Assembly (NCBI GenBank): GCA_025765615.1 | Contig: JAIVFJ010000083.1 | Location: 62,001 to 126,000 of the forward strand | Direction: 5' to 3' | DNA length: 64,000 bases | DNA from: Zopfochytrium polystomum | Taxonomy: Eukaryota > Chytridiomycota > Chytridiomycetes > Chytridiales > Chytridiaceae | Shown here: positions 42,716 to 52,887 of the stretch, one piece after another | How the letters are laid out: each line of letters starts with the position of its first letter | Numbering within the stretch: the stretch's first letter is position 1 | Translations under genes and position numbers: made by a program | Notes under the pieces: model-generated | The model's input: the letters and a program-made list of their open reading frames with translations, nothing else | What the model was told of the DNA's origin: nothing | The model's database searches: none

Positions 42716-43410
42716 CACCCCCAGCTCTACATACAGTCAGGAAGAAAAGGGCCGGCAAGGGACTTCAGGCACAGGTTCTCACAGTCAACAAGATGGGGGG
42801 CAGCTGCTTAAATAGGAAAGGGTTGGAATCAGCAGGGTGAAGGAAGAAGGAAGGGAAAAGAGGGGAAAACATATACAAAAGAACAAAACAATAAATAAAA
42901 CAGCAAAGAAGAGAGAGGAGGAGTGAGTCACCAAACAATGGGGCTGAGCCATCAAACAAGGAAGACAGCTCAGAAAATCATGGAGCATTTCTTGGCATCA
43001 GCTGCCAAGAAAGATGGAGGAGATGGTGAGAGCTGGTTGGTGCAAAGAGGAAGACAGTCACTCTCAGCCACACAAGAAAGAAAAGACACAGACAGAGACA
43101 ACAAGGAATAAATAAAAGAGAAAACAGGAAAAACAGGAAAAAAAGGATAAATTAATAATTGGAAAAATAAGTAAAAATCACCAATGAAAAGATAAAGAAA
43201 AACCCTGTGATCTCATACCCTTTTATGAGGTATTACATCATGGTAGCAGGTGGTAGGGCTTGTTAGCTCTGCCATCATCTTGTTAACTCTGTCCATCTGG
43301 GCTTAGCACTTCTCCCACAGAAGTGTTTCAGTCCTAAGTCATTTCCAAAAGTGAGGGGCCATTGGCCTGGCATAGTAGGACTTTGCATTTCTGCCCAGTC
43401 TGTCAACTAG

Positions 43411-43474
43411 CATGTCTCGAACTTGGCACCTTCCCAATTGAAGGGAGCGCTCTAACCACTGAGCAAGGGAACCT
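43411..43474 (-). repeat. tRNA-like module 2, copy B
   Basis: Best-preserved tRNA-like head: D arm GCTCAGTGGTTAGAGC, a paired anticodon-like arm (CCC TTCAATT GGG) and B-box-like AGTTCGAGACA. The T stem no longer pairs, so it is a derived module rather than a functional tRNA. Confidence 0.5.
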
Positions 43475-43748
43475 TGTATCAGCAATTAGAGTCAAGACTG
43501 AGTTTTTCTGTCTGCAACATCGCCAATAATAAGTAATAATAGTAGAGCTCAGAGGCAGACATACAGAGCCAGTCAAAGGCCGTATGGAAACCCAATAAAT
43601 AATAAGAGAGTAGGAATCCAAGCCTAGTCACGTTTTGCCAGCAAAACGCGGGTCGAGACGGGGTGGTAATCCTCACAATTACCAGTTAAAAAGTGGGTAT
43701 ACACTTAATTTATTTGAGGTCACAGGCTCGACAGCCTGTCGTCCTCCC

Positions 43749-44532
43749 ACCCGTGCTTGAAAGAGACAGAGAGAGTGTGAGAGATTGCAGACAATTTTAT
43801 TCCTTTTTCATCACCAGCCAACATACAGAGTCAGAGACAGAGAGCAAGACAGACAATCCAATGACTGCCTGTTGACTGCCTGTTGACTGCCAGTCTCAGA
43901 CTCAGAGACAGGGAGGGAGGTAGACAGACAACCTGTTGACTTCCACTCAGATAAACAGACAGCCTGTCGACTTCCTTTTGAATTTTGCGTTTCGATTGGG
44001 CACTAAAGAAAAGACATGAAACCCACCCCATCCCCCCACTATTGCAATTAGAAAACGGGTTTACAGAGTGGAAAGAGAGAGAGGCCAGGTTGTTTTTTGA
44101 GTCAGGCGGCTCAGGGCTGCCGGCCCCCTCCACCCCCCGCCCCCCCCCTTGATTGATGAAGAGAGATAGAGAAAGAGAGCGTAGAAATAGACAGAGTCTC
44201 TGTGTTTTTGTGTGGGGCGTGCATGACTGACTGTGCAGTGTCTCGTAGTTGTCAGAGGCCTCGGATGGTCCGAGTCACCACCTGCAACAGCAGCCAAGGA
44301 CTGCAGAGAGAGTGAGAGAGACAGAGAAACAGATAGTGAGATAGGGAAGAGACAGATAGACAGAGGGAAAAATGTTTTCCCTGCACGAAAGAGAGGGAGA
44401 GAGAGGGAGAGAGAGAGAGAGAAAGAGAGTGAGAGTGAAAGAGAGTGTGAGATTGAGAGAGAGAGAGAGAGACAGAGCATTGACTTCCTTCCTTTTCGGA
44501 TTTTTTAGCAGGCGCGATAGAGAGAGGGAGAC
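43749..44532. repeat. Purine-rich repeat segment
   Basis: One more copy of the 38.3-41.5 kb unit (43755-44100), then GA-rich microsatellite (44280-44475). No gene is supported. Confidence 0.6.
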
Positions 44533-44885
44533 TGTCAGGAACAGGGCAGGACAGGACAAGGCAGACAAGGAACTGAGAGGAGTGATGATTGTATTGGAAA
44601 CAATAATTCACTTGAGGGATGGGACAGGTCCCCCATCCCCCTTTTATACCTTTTGAGAGTGTTCCTTGTCAAGACTCCAAGAAAGTTCCAGAAAGAGCAA
44701 TTAGTAATACAATGATACCAATGATACCAATGACAACAAGACAAGTCAGGAAAGCAAAGAAGGTTCCAGAAGGTTCCACAAGGTTCCATGAAGGAATGTT
44801 CTAGAAGGTTCCAGAAGGTTCCAGAAGGTTCCATGAAGGAATGTTCTAGAAGGTTCCAGAGGTTTCCAGAGGGTGATTCATAACA

Positions 44886-47195
44886 TCATCTCCCCCTTTT
44901 AGGCCTCTTCTGCAACTTGGTGGGGTACCTGGTCTTGAACTCGAGCAGAAGGTCTTGGCAGTGAGTGAGGTTTGACTCAGGCTCCCAGGTGTTGTCAGCA
45001 TCTGAGTAACCTTTCCACTTAACAAGGAACTTGAGTGTTCTTCCAAACCACTTGGCATCCAAGATTTGTTCAACCTCAAATTCCTCTTCACCTTCTACCT
45101 CAACTGGAGGAGGAGGAGGAACAACTCTGCCTGGAATGGAATTGGCCACAAACTTCTCTAAAAGGCTGACATGGAAAACTGGGTGGATCTTCATGGATGC
45201 AGGGAGATCCAGCTTGAAGGTGACTGGATTGATTTGCTCCAAGATCTTGAAAGGACCCAACTTGAGGTTGTCTAGCTTGGGACTTGGTCTTTTGGTCTGC
45301 AAGTTCTTCCTCAGAAGCCAAACTTGCTGACCCACAGCAAGGTCATGGTCCATTCTGTGAGTGTTGGCAAATCTTGAGGCATCTTCTTGGGCTTGCTTCA
45401 GGGTGGAGTCCAGGAAGGAGTTGATGATCTTGAGCTTATGTAAGTGTGAAGCCGCAGCAGGAGCTTGGACATTGGATAGGGTCTCTTGTCCCAGAAGATC
45501 TCCTCTTGGATTGAAGCCATAGGTTGCAAAGAAAGGAGATAGCTGGGTGCTTGAGTGGAGAGAATTGTTGAGAGCAAATTCTGCCAGTGGAAGGAGGGTG
45601 GGCCAATCATCCTGTTGATAGCTGACATAGCACCTCAAATACTGCTCCAGAGTCTGGTTTGTTCTTTCTGTTTGTCCATCAGTCTGAGGGTGATAAGCAG
45701 TTGACAGTTGAGACTTGATTCCAAGGGCTGCTGTGAGTGCTTTCCAAAATTGAGATCTGAACTGTGGTCCTCTGTCACTGACGATTGACTGAGGCAGCCC
45801 ATGGAGCCTGAATATGTGCTGCAAAAACAGGTCTGCTGTTCCTTGTGCATCTATATTCTCAGTGCAGGGGATGAAATGGGCCAACTTTGTCCTTCTGCAG
45901 ATGACAACAAGGATAGAGTCAAATCCATGGGATGGGGGCAGTTTCACAATGAAGTCCATGGATATTGATGACCAAGGGCTGATGGCAATTGGGAGGGGCT
46001 CCAGAAGTCCATAGGGCTTGTGTCTGCTGGACTTGTTTCTTTGACAGGTTTCACAGCTGCTGACATAGTTCTTGATGTACTTCCTCATGCCTGGCCAGTA
46101 GAAGTCTCTGGAAACAAGCTCATAGGTCTTGTGCTCTCCTGGGTGTCCAGCTGTTGCTGCATCATGCCTTGTCTTGAGTATCTCAAGTTTTTCCTCTTCT
46201 TGGCTGATTTGAATCTTGTGAGGCTTGGGGTCCTTGGAAATAGCATGGGCCCACACACTGTCAGGAAGCAGTGAAAGGTGTGTCTTGGATTGTGGGGTGA
46301 AACCATCTCCCCCTTCAGGTGCAAGGTCTGTCCTTCTGTGCTCATCAGCAGTGGGGCTTGAATTGTTGACTGGGAACTGTGATTCTTGAATCTTTGACTG
46401 AGGGTTCTGTTCTTGGCAAAGACTGTGAGCTGTGGAACTTGAATCTTGAATGTGGACTGTGAACTGTGGTACTTGAATCTTTGACTGTGGGTTCTGTGAA
46501 CAAGAGTCATGGCCATGACTGTGAGCTCTATGAGCTCTACTTGAATCTTGACTGTGAACTGTGAACTGTGGAACTGGAGTCTTGGCTGGCTGTGAATCTT
46601 GAATCAAGGGCTTGAGAGCATGAGACTTGGGGGCTTGACTTGAGTTTTGGGTGACTGTTCCAATTGGTGGAGGTTGGACTTGACCAGTGACCCAATCAAT
46701 GGCAGGGTTCTGGGCTTGCAGCCATGGTAATCCCAGGATGACAGAGAATGTGGGTGAGCCAAGATCCAATACTTCCAGATTGACCATGGATGGTGGAAAG
46801 TCTTGGATGTGGAGGTTTAGCTTGGTTTCATGGCTGATTTCCTTGAACAGAGCATGATTGGCAAAGTGGACCTTGAGGGGTGTGGATTTCTTGATCGTAG
46901 GAATGGCACAAGACTTGGCAAGGGTGGCATCAATGATGTTGCAGGATGATCCAGAGTCTATAAGGGCCTTGGTTGTGATGGTTGACTTGGGTGAGAGTTG
47001 AATCTTGACATCCATGGTGAGTTGGTGGGGCTTGGAATCTGAGGTGTTTGTGGTGCTGGTGGTGGTGATGAAACAGGGGCAGCTTGGAGGAGGGTCCAGG
47101 GAATTGCCCCTCAGTGAGCCTGGACCTGGGAGTTTGGGTGCTTCTTCCTTGGGCAGTCCTTGACAGCATGCTCCTTGGAGCCACAGTAAAAACAC
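44886..47195 (-). CDS. pol: Chromovirus Pol with in-frame deletion of RT and RNase H
   Basis: 769 codons against 1239 in copy 2. The frame runs through protease (DSGSSCNIID), then at the junction near 46337 (TADEH|RRTDLAPEGG) goes straight into the integrase zinc finger, DDE core and chromodomain. The loss is exactly 470 codons, so the downstream frame is kept. The integrase motifs are intact; reverse transcription must be supplied in trans. The frameshift heptamer is at 47132-47138. Confidence 0.9.
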   Translation of the reverse strand: MFLLWLQGACCQGLPKEEAPKLPGPGSLRGNSLDPPPSCPCFITTTSTTNTSDSKPHQLTMDVKIQLSPKSTITTKALIDSGSSCNIIDATLAKSCAIPTIKKSTPLKVHFANHALFKEISHETKLNLHIQDFPPSMVNLEVLDLGSPTFSVILGLPWLQAQNPAIDWVTGQVQPPPIGTVTQNSSQAPKSHALKPLIQDSQPAKTPVPQFTVHSQDSSRAHRAHSHGHDSCSQNPQSKIQVPQFTVHIQDSSSTAHSLCQEQNPQSKIQESQFPVNNSSPTADEHRRTDLAPEGGDGFTPQSKTHLSLLPDSVWAHAISKDPKPHKIQISQEEEKLEILKTRHDAATAGHPGEHKTYELVSRDFYWPGMRKYIKNYVSSCETCQRNKSSRHKPYGLLEPLPIAISPWSSISMDFIVKLPPSHGFDSILVVICRRTKLAHFIPCTENIDAQGTADLFLQHIFRLHGLPQSIVSDRGPQFRSQFWKALTAALGIKSQLSTAYHPQTDGQTERTNQTLEQYLRCYVSYQQDDWPTLLPLAEFALNNSLHSSTQLSPFFATYGFNPRGDLLGQETLSNVQAPAAASHLHKLKIINSFLDSTLKQAQEDASRFANTHRMDHDLAVGQQVWLLRKNLQTKRPSPKLDNLKLGPFKILEQINPVTFKLDLPASMKIHPVFHVSLLEKFVANSIPGRVVPPPPPVEVEGEEEFEVEQILDAKWFGRTLKFLVKWKGYSDADNTWEPESNLTHCQDLLLEFKTRYPTKLQKRPKRGR

Positions 47196-48034
47196 AGTCC
47201 CTGCTGGGCCCTCCTTGTTTTCTCCTCTTGGCTCAGAGGACCCTTAGGAAGTGTCTCAACTGCATCCACTTGCATGGGTTCAGGAACTGTAAGAGCTTGA
47301 GGAACTGGGGTAGGTCTTGATGTAGTTCCTACTTGTCTTTGCTTCAGCCTCTTGGAGTAGAGTCTGTTGTCAATCTTGATGGCAAGGAGAATGTACTCTT
47401 CCAAGGTCTCAGGGATGTGCAGAGACTGGGAGAGCATGTCTTGGATAGACTCATGGAGACCATCATGGTACAGCTCCATCAGAGCTGCATCATTGTATCC
47501 AGAGTCTCTGGCTAGTTGCTTGAATTGGTTGGTGTAGGCCACACAAGATTGCTTTCCTTGCTTGATATGCTTGAGCTTGGATCTTGCTGTCCAAGATGCG
47601 TAGGGGTCACCAAAGGTAGCTTCCAGCCCCTCCCAGAGCTCTTGCAGGGTGGTGGGTGTGCTTGGGAGAGATCTGTACCATGATTGAGCTTGACCAGACA
47701 GGAGGGTGCTTGTGAAAAGAACCTTGACTTGCTCACTGGGAAATCTTGAAGGTTGGAGAAGGATGACATTCTCCACAGTGGCCATGAAGTTCCTAAGGTC
47801 TTTGGCCAGCCCAGTGAACTTGTCAGGGCTGGGAACCTTGGGCTCTCTTGCTTGGTTGGCTTGAGGCAGGGGAAGAGCTTGATGTTCTTGTTGGTGAAGT
47901 TGTTGTTGAAGCTGGTGCTGCTGGTGAAGGACTTGTTCTTGAAGTTGGTGTGTCTGTCTTGAGAGGGCTTGTAATTGGTCCATCAAGGCTTGGAAGGCAG
48001 TTGCATCAGGGAAGGTGTTGTTTGGGTCAGACAT
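47111..48034 (-). CDS. gag: Chromovirus Gag, copy 3
   Basis: 307 residues, nearly identical to 31461-32384, including the Gln-rich start and the CCHC knuckle. Starts at the ATG at 48034; overlaps pol by 85 nt. A defective element keeping a whole gag and the frameshift signal could make particles. Confidence 0.95.
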   Translation of the reverse strand: MSDPNNTFPDATAFQALMDQLQALSRQTHQLQEQVLHQQHQLQQQLHQQEHQALPLPQANQAREPKVPSPDKFTGLAKDLRNFMATVENVILLQPSRFPSEQVKVLFTSTLLSGQAQSWYRSLPSTPTTLQELWEGLEATFGDPYASWTARSKLKHIKQGKQSCVAYTNQFKQLARDSGYNDAALMELYHDGLHESIQDMLSQSLHIPETLEEYILLAIKIDNRLYSKRLKQRQVGTTSRPTPVPQALTVPEPMQVDAVETLPKGPLSQEEKTRRAQQGLCFYCGSKEHAVKDCPRKKHPNSQVQAH

Positions 48035-48061
48035 GATGGCAGAGAGTAGTGGGAGAGGGTG

Positions 48062-48072
48062 AAGTGAATTAT
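48062..48072 (-). promoter_or_regulatory. Self-primer binding site, copy 3
   Basis: ATAATTCACTT on the element strand, 2 nt from the LTR, as in the other copies. Confidence 0.65.
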
Positions 48073-48427
48073 GATGTCAGGAACAGGGCAGGACAGGACA
48101 AGGCAGACAAGGAACTGAGAGGAGTGATGATTGTATTGGAAACAATAATTCACTTGAGGGATGGGACAGGTCCCCCATCCCCCTTTTATACCTTTTGAGA
48201 GTGTTCCTTGTCAAGACTCCAAGAAAGTTCCAGAAAGAGCAATTAGTAATACAATGATACCAATGATACCAATGACAACAAGACAAGTCAGGAAAGCAAA
48301 GAAGGTTCCAGAAGGTTCCACAAGGTTCCATGAAGGAATGTTCTAGAAGGTTCCAGAAGGTTCCAGAAGGTTCCATGAAGGAATGTTCTAGAAGGTTCCA
48401 GAGGTTTCCAGAGGGTGATTCATAACA

Positions 48428-49678
48428 GAGACAGAGAGAGTTGGATAGACAGACAGATTATGAGAGACAGCGCATTGACTTAAAGAGAGAGACAGAGAGA
48501 GAGACAGACAGAAGGAGAGAGAGAGAGAGACAGAAAGCGGGAGAGAGAGCAGAGAGAGAGAAGAGCGAGAGGAGAGCGAGAGACAGAGAGAGAGATAGAT
48601 AGACAGACAGAGTGAGAGACAGAGCATTGACTTCTTTCCTTTTCAGAATTTTTCCGCCGAGTTTTGATTGGGCACCAAAGACAAAAAATTAACCCCCCCG
48701 CCCTGCTCCACTAATTGCAATTAGGAAAACAGTTTAGCCGCAAAGGCTGGTTTTCTTTAGTGTGATTGATTAGTAGATTGATTCATCACATTCCCTCATG
48801 GGCTCTAGTGTTTATTACTACAAAAGGCTCCAGAGAGACATCGCACCTTGGCGGCCACCACCTGGCGATCCTCCTGCATCACCACTTCCATTGCCCCTGC
48901 CAGATCGCAATCTTGGATCACAATCACCAATCGCGATCGATCGATTGCGATCCCCAGACCCTGACTGCTCTCCACTACCTCATCTGCTAGATCCTAATCT
49001 TTGCTCTCGACCTTTCGCCCTCTGCCGCTGTGCCTGCCAGATCATGATCATCCCCCCCCAGATTGCAATTATCACGTTAATCTCAATCAACCCTCAGAAA
49101 AGATTGCAATCGCAACCACCACCCTCACCTCTGACACTCCAGACCGCTCGCCGCTGCCACCAGATTGCGATCGCAGCACTGAATCGCGATCATCACCCTC
49201 ACCATTGCAACTAGATTGTCTTGCCGACCGCTGTCTTCTGTCGCAATTGTTGTGCTGAATCGCAATCACAACCTTTGCTCTCAACCTCTCACCCTCCATC
49301 ACTGCGCCAACCAGATCGCAATTATCAACCCCTCCCATCAACTAGTGACTGCTCGCGGCGCCTTCTCTACAACTATTATAGCCTGGCGACTTTGACCCTG
49401 TGAGGCCACTGCTCTCACAGCCCTCAACTTGCCTCTTCCTATCCCTTGAAACCTCACTCACTACAACTTACTCATTCACCAGATTGCTCCAAGTTCCCTC
49501 CATTTCGTTCTCCAACACTCCCCAAGGGACAGCACCACCAAACCTTTGATCCTTGGCCTGAAATTTGGTGCACAGTTGCTCTTCAACAGTGCCAACCTGC
49601 TATTCCGAATTTTTTGTCCATCAATCAGCTTGCAACAAGCATTGTGTGCAGCACAGATCTTATATCCTGGACCATTTC
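48428..49678. repeat. GA-rich and GATC-rich repeat stretch
   Basis: 48480-48620 is GA/ACAG-rich; 48600-48775 matches 39940-40095; 48880-49330 is a run of CAGATCGCAAT-like words related to 25960-26410 and 32880-33010. No gene is supported. Confidence 0.5.
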
Positions 49679-49991
49679 TGTTATGAATCACCCTCTGGAA
49701 ACCTCTGGAACCTTTTAGAACATTCTTTCATGGAACCTTGTGGAACCTTCTTGAAACCTACTTTGCTTTCCTGACTTGTCTTGTTGTTGTCATTGGTATC
49801 ATTGGTATCATTGTATTACTAATTGCTCTTTCTGGAACTTTCCTTGAGTCTTGACAAGGAAGACTCTCAAAAGGTATAAAAGGGGGATGGGGGGACCTGT
49901 CCCATCCCTCAAGTGAATTATTGTTTCCAATACAATCATCACTCCTCTCAGTTCCTTGTCTATCTTGTCCTGTCCTGCCCTGTTCCTGACA
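49679..49991 (+). mobile_element. Solo gypsy LTR without target duplication
   Basis: 313 bp, TGTTATGAATC...TTCCTGACA. Left flank ATTTC and right flank TCTCC do not match. Unduplicated U3 form. Confidence 0.88.
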
Positions 49992-50054
49992 TCTCCATTT
50001 ACAACTACGGCCTCTCTTCAACCACCAATCCTTCCCATTCCCTCTTCTTTGTTA

Positions 50055-50215
50055 CTATCTTTTATATGTGGTGGAGATACCTGATGACCCTGCAAGTCTG
50101 AAGTGCATGGAGTGGGTTTGCTGAGGTGATAACTTGAAGTCAACTATGGTTCACTGCCAATGGCACTTTCGCTTCCCACCTGGCCCTCTGGCGCTGGAAC
50201 AATAAATGACCTTGC
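50055..50215 (-). repeat. Uninterrupted relative of the copy 2 insertion site
   Basis: Its reverse complement follows 27345-27472 and then 32794-32820 without a break (TTATCACCTCAGCAAACCC ... CTTGCAGGGTCATCAGGTAT). It therefore represents the empty target of chromovirus copy 2. Confidence 0.75.
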
Positions 50216-50580
50216 TGTGGTCAGCAAAGTTGGCTTCTGAGGAAGAACTTACTTGCAGACCAAAAGACCTAGTCCCAAGCAAGACAACCTCAAGTTGGAA
50301 CGTTTCAAGATCTTGGAGCAAATCAACCCAGTCCCTTCAAGCTGGATCTCCTAGCAGCAATGAAGGAAGATCCACCCAGTTTTCCATGTCAGCCTTTTGG
50401 AGAAGTTTGCGGCCAATTCCATTCCAGGCAGAGTCGTTCCTCCTCCTCCTCCAGTTGAGGTAGGAGGTGAAGAGGAATTTGAGGTTGAACAAATCTTGGA
50501 TGCCAAGTGGTTTGGAAGGACACTCAAGTTCCTTGTCAAGTGGAAAGGTTACTCAGATGCTGGCAACACCTGGGAACCTG
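50216..50580 (+). pseudogene. Chromovirus pol 3' fragment with chromodomain
   Basis: Plus-strand piece matching the last part of Pol, from the linker after integrase into the chromodomain ([21 protein letters not shown]). It has indels and stops at the start and ends inside the chromodomain at NTWEP, where repeat DNA begins. A relic of a fourth gypsy copy. Confidence 0.85.
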
Positions 50581-50584
50581 TGTT

Positions 50585-50735
50585 GAGATTTGAGCCGAGG
50601 AAGTCAGCTTCCTATGTTGACAGCGGCCTCGTCGCCACCGCTGATGCGACTTACACTAAGTCGGGTAAGCCAAAAGGCCTAATCTGAATCCAACAAAAAG
50701 AGTTAGGTGAAGGCAGCAGTGATTCTAGCTTTGCT
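50585..50735 (+). repeat. Short repeat shared with 33085-33235
   Basis: Starts TTTGAGCCGAGGAAGTCAGC and is over 90 percent alike across about 145 bp. The 3' part contains GTTAGGTGAAG. Purpose unknown. Confidence 0.7.
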
Positions 50736-50859
50736 TTCCTAGGCCTCGCCAGCGAGGACAATGCGATTAGAGTCACACTCAATGGGTTCAGAGAAATGTT
50801 GAACCAGGGCAGCTCACAGCAGCTCCAGGTCAGCTGACTGTTGTCTGAACCAATGTTGA

Positions 50860-51115
50860 ACCAGGGTTGATTTGAAATGCCCCTGATGATTTCAAATCAT
50901 CTTTCCTCTGTGGGAAGACTGGTCACTGGACACAGACCTCTGGACAGACCTTGGTTGATTTGAAATGCTCCTGAAGATTTCAAATCATTTTCCCCTCTCT
51001 GTGGGGAGACCAGTGCTTGCACACTGGGCTCCACACAGACCTTGGTTGATTTGAAATGCTCTGAATATTTCAAATCACCCTCCCTCTGTGGGAAGGGGTT
51101 TACAACACCTCCCCA
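50860..51115. repeat. Three tandem hairpin-forming repeats
   Basis: Units at about 50866, 50951 and 51041, each with GGTTGATTTGAAATGC and ATTTCAAATCA, which pair as an 11-bp stem around a 10-12 nt loop. The spacer contains CCCTCTGTGGG. Confidence 0.75.
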
Positions 51116-51388
51116 AAGCAAAGTCCTGTCTGAAGCAGTTTGCAACTTGTTCAGATGGGCAAAACAGGAAAACTGGTCAAACTCCCTGCACTCACTCCAA
51201 TTTGCCAGTCCCTGTCTAAAAGCAAGCTCTCTTTACAACTTGCCCTTGGTCGCTTGCTACTCTTGCTCCCTTGTACAAGTTCTCAATTCAAGCCTCAGTT
51301 CCTCGACTCCTCAACCTTCTTGCAATGCCGCCTCCACTCACGACATCGCCTTCTACACTGCTACTTCAACAGGTTTCGAGTTATGCAA

Positions 51389-51600
51389 TGGCCTCTCAGT
51401 CTCCTGACATCAATCCAATTGAGCACACTTGGAATATCTTGAGCAGAGGCTCAATTCCTTTGAAACTGCACCAAAGTCAAACTTGGAGCTTTGCGAACGA
51501 ATCTGGAAGCAATGGAGGAATTTTCCAGCCAAAATGTGCAAAAATTTGGTTGAAAGTATGCCTAGGAGGATTGCAGCAGTCATTGCTGTTAGGCAGAACT
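51389..51600 (+). pseudogene. Tc1/mariner transposase, C-terminal relic
   Basis: SQSPDINPIEHTWNIL is the hallmark third catalytic block, with Glu as the last acidic residue. The frame changes near 51437, after which EQRLNSFETAPKSN...RRIAAVIA continues as the usual C-terminal part. The two upstream catalytic Asp blocks are absent. The end near 51600 is a repeat edge. Confidence 0.8.
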
Positions 51601-52000
51601 GTCTGGTTAGCAGCAAGAGGCACAAGACAGACCCAAACCTATTGTGACTGTCAGTTATCGTTCTCACAATGCCCATGGGAGAGTGAGCCACCGCCAATGC
51701 AGGCCTGGGCGCTGGCTTGTGCTGATGACAAATACTCTGGGTATTAAGTGGAACAGAAACCTGGTGTCAACAGTTTTCCTCCTCCTCCGCTCAAGCAGAT
51801 AATATAGGAGAGGTTTTTACCCTGTGCCGGTCACGCTTGCCTAGCAACTATTACAGCATGTATATCATCATCATGAATCAATAATTCATAACAGAGTTTT
51901 TCTCTTTCTCTCTAAGTTCGGAGGAGGACCACCCCACAAACACACATCTCCACTTCATTCACTCCTTCCACTCACTCACTCAGAGTAGACTGTTTACAAT
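51601..52000 (+). repeat. Repeat family X with its extended left part
   Basis: From edge GTTAGGCAGAACTGTCTGGTTAGC through the arm seen in the 6.4-6.8 kb inverted repeat to GAGTAGACTGTTTACA. Gives the longest direct copy (about 390 bp). Confidence 0.75.
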
Positions 52001-52887
52001 TGCGGCAAAGGGAGGGAACACAGATTACTGAATAAAAATTTTTCACATCAACACACAAAATTGTGCCAATGGAGTGGTCGCACGTTCAACTCTTCCTCTT
52101 GGACAATATCTACAGGTCGGCTGTGGCACTTAAGCAGCTGATAGAGCAGATCTCTGAGAGTAACTGAGCTGAGTTTCGTGTCTGTGCTGCAATTATTGAG
52201 TGTGTTTGAGCAGAGACTGTCATTGTGGCAAAAACATTGGCACAATTGTGTGAGCCACTGTATCTGAACATACAATATCCAGACTTTTGACAAATACCAC
52301 ATTCACTATGTCCGCATGTGTGTCAACTTAATTGGATTTTGTTCCTGTTGTCAGTCTTCAACCCTTTCTGCCGCTGTCATCCCCCAATGGCTCTGTCCAC
52401 TACTCTAACTCTACTCCGCAAAGTTGTATGCCAATGCAGACCACGAGGGTTCCAACAGGCGCCATGCTCCTGTCTCCACGCCAGACAGACTTCATCCCCT
52501 TCATGGGCCCACATGGGCCGCACTGGGTGCTGGACAGGCGCTCCCCACCTGTCTGCCTCGTGGACAAACTGCCTCACCTCTGATCGGTGAAGAGACAGAT
52601 AAACTTCGTCTGTCGCCGGCAGTCTCAACTTCCTCCATTGCCCACGGGCGCCCTGCGCCTGTCCCCTGCTGTCATCCAGAGCCCCTTCATTGGACCGCCC
52701 TGGTGTCAGCTCTGTCTTTAGCCCAGTCGCTCAAGTCGCCACAGTCGGCGCCATAAGGGACAAATTCTCCAGATATAAATAGCTCGGCACGATAGTTGTT
52801 TAAACAATTCCTTCTACAATGCATACTTTACTGTCTCATTAATACTAACCAAAAAACGAAAAGTATCGTTGCAAAAGCCCAGGTACT
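52001..52887. other. Unassigned stretch
   Basis: No gene supported. 52320-52760 is GC-rich with short open frames in several phases and no conserved motif. Confidence 0.4.

Larger units (their letters stand above)
41562..43748. repeat. Composite dispersed repeat, copy B
   Basis: Counterpart of 4295-6425. Shares internal order, both tRNA-like modules and the terminal tail. It has different small indels, so no reading frame is conserved between copies, arguing for a non-coding element. Confidence 0.75.
44533..48427 (-). mobile_element. Ty3/gypsy chromovirus, copy 3, internally deleted (3.9 kb)
   Basis: LTRs at 48075-48427 (5') and 44533-44885 (3'), 353 bp each. Flanked by GAGAC on both sides (44528-44532 and 48428-48432). 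Same gag, frameshift signal and 3' half of pol as copy 2, but about 1.41 kb encoding the rest of the polyprotein from after the protease to RNase H is missing. It is recent and probably depends on other copies. Confidence 0.95.

Noticed and set aside
43411..43474. Functional tRNA-Leu (CAA)
   Set aside because: Class I size, broken T stem and presence inside a dispersed repeat argue for a tRNA-derived module.
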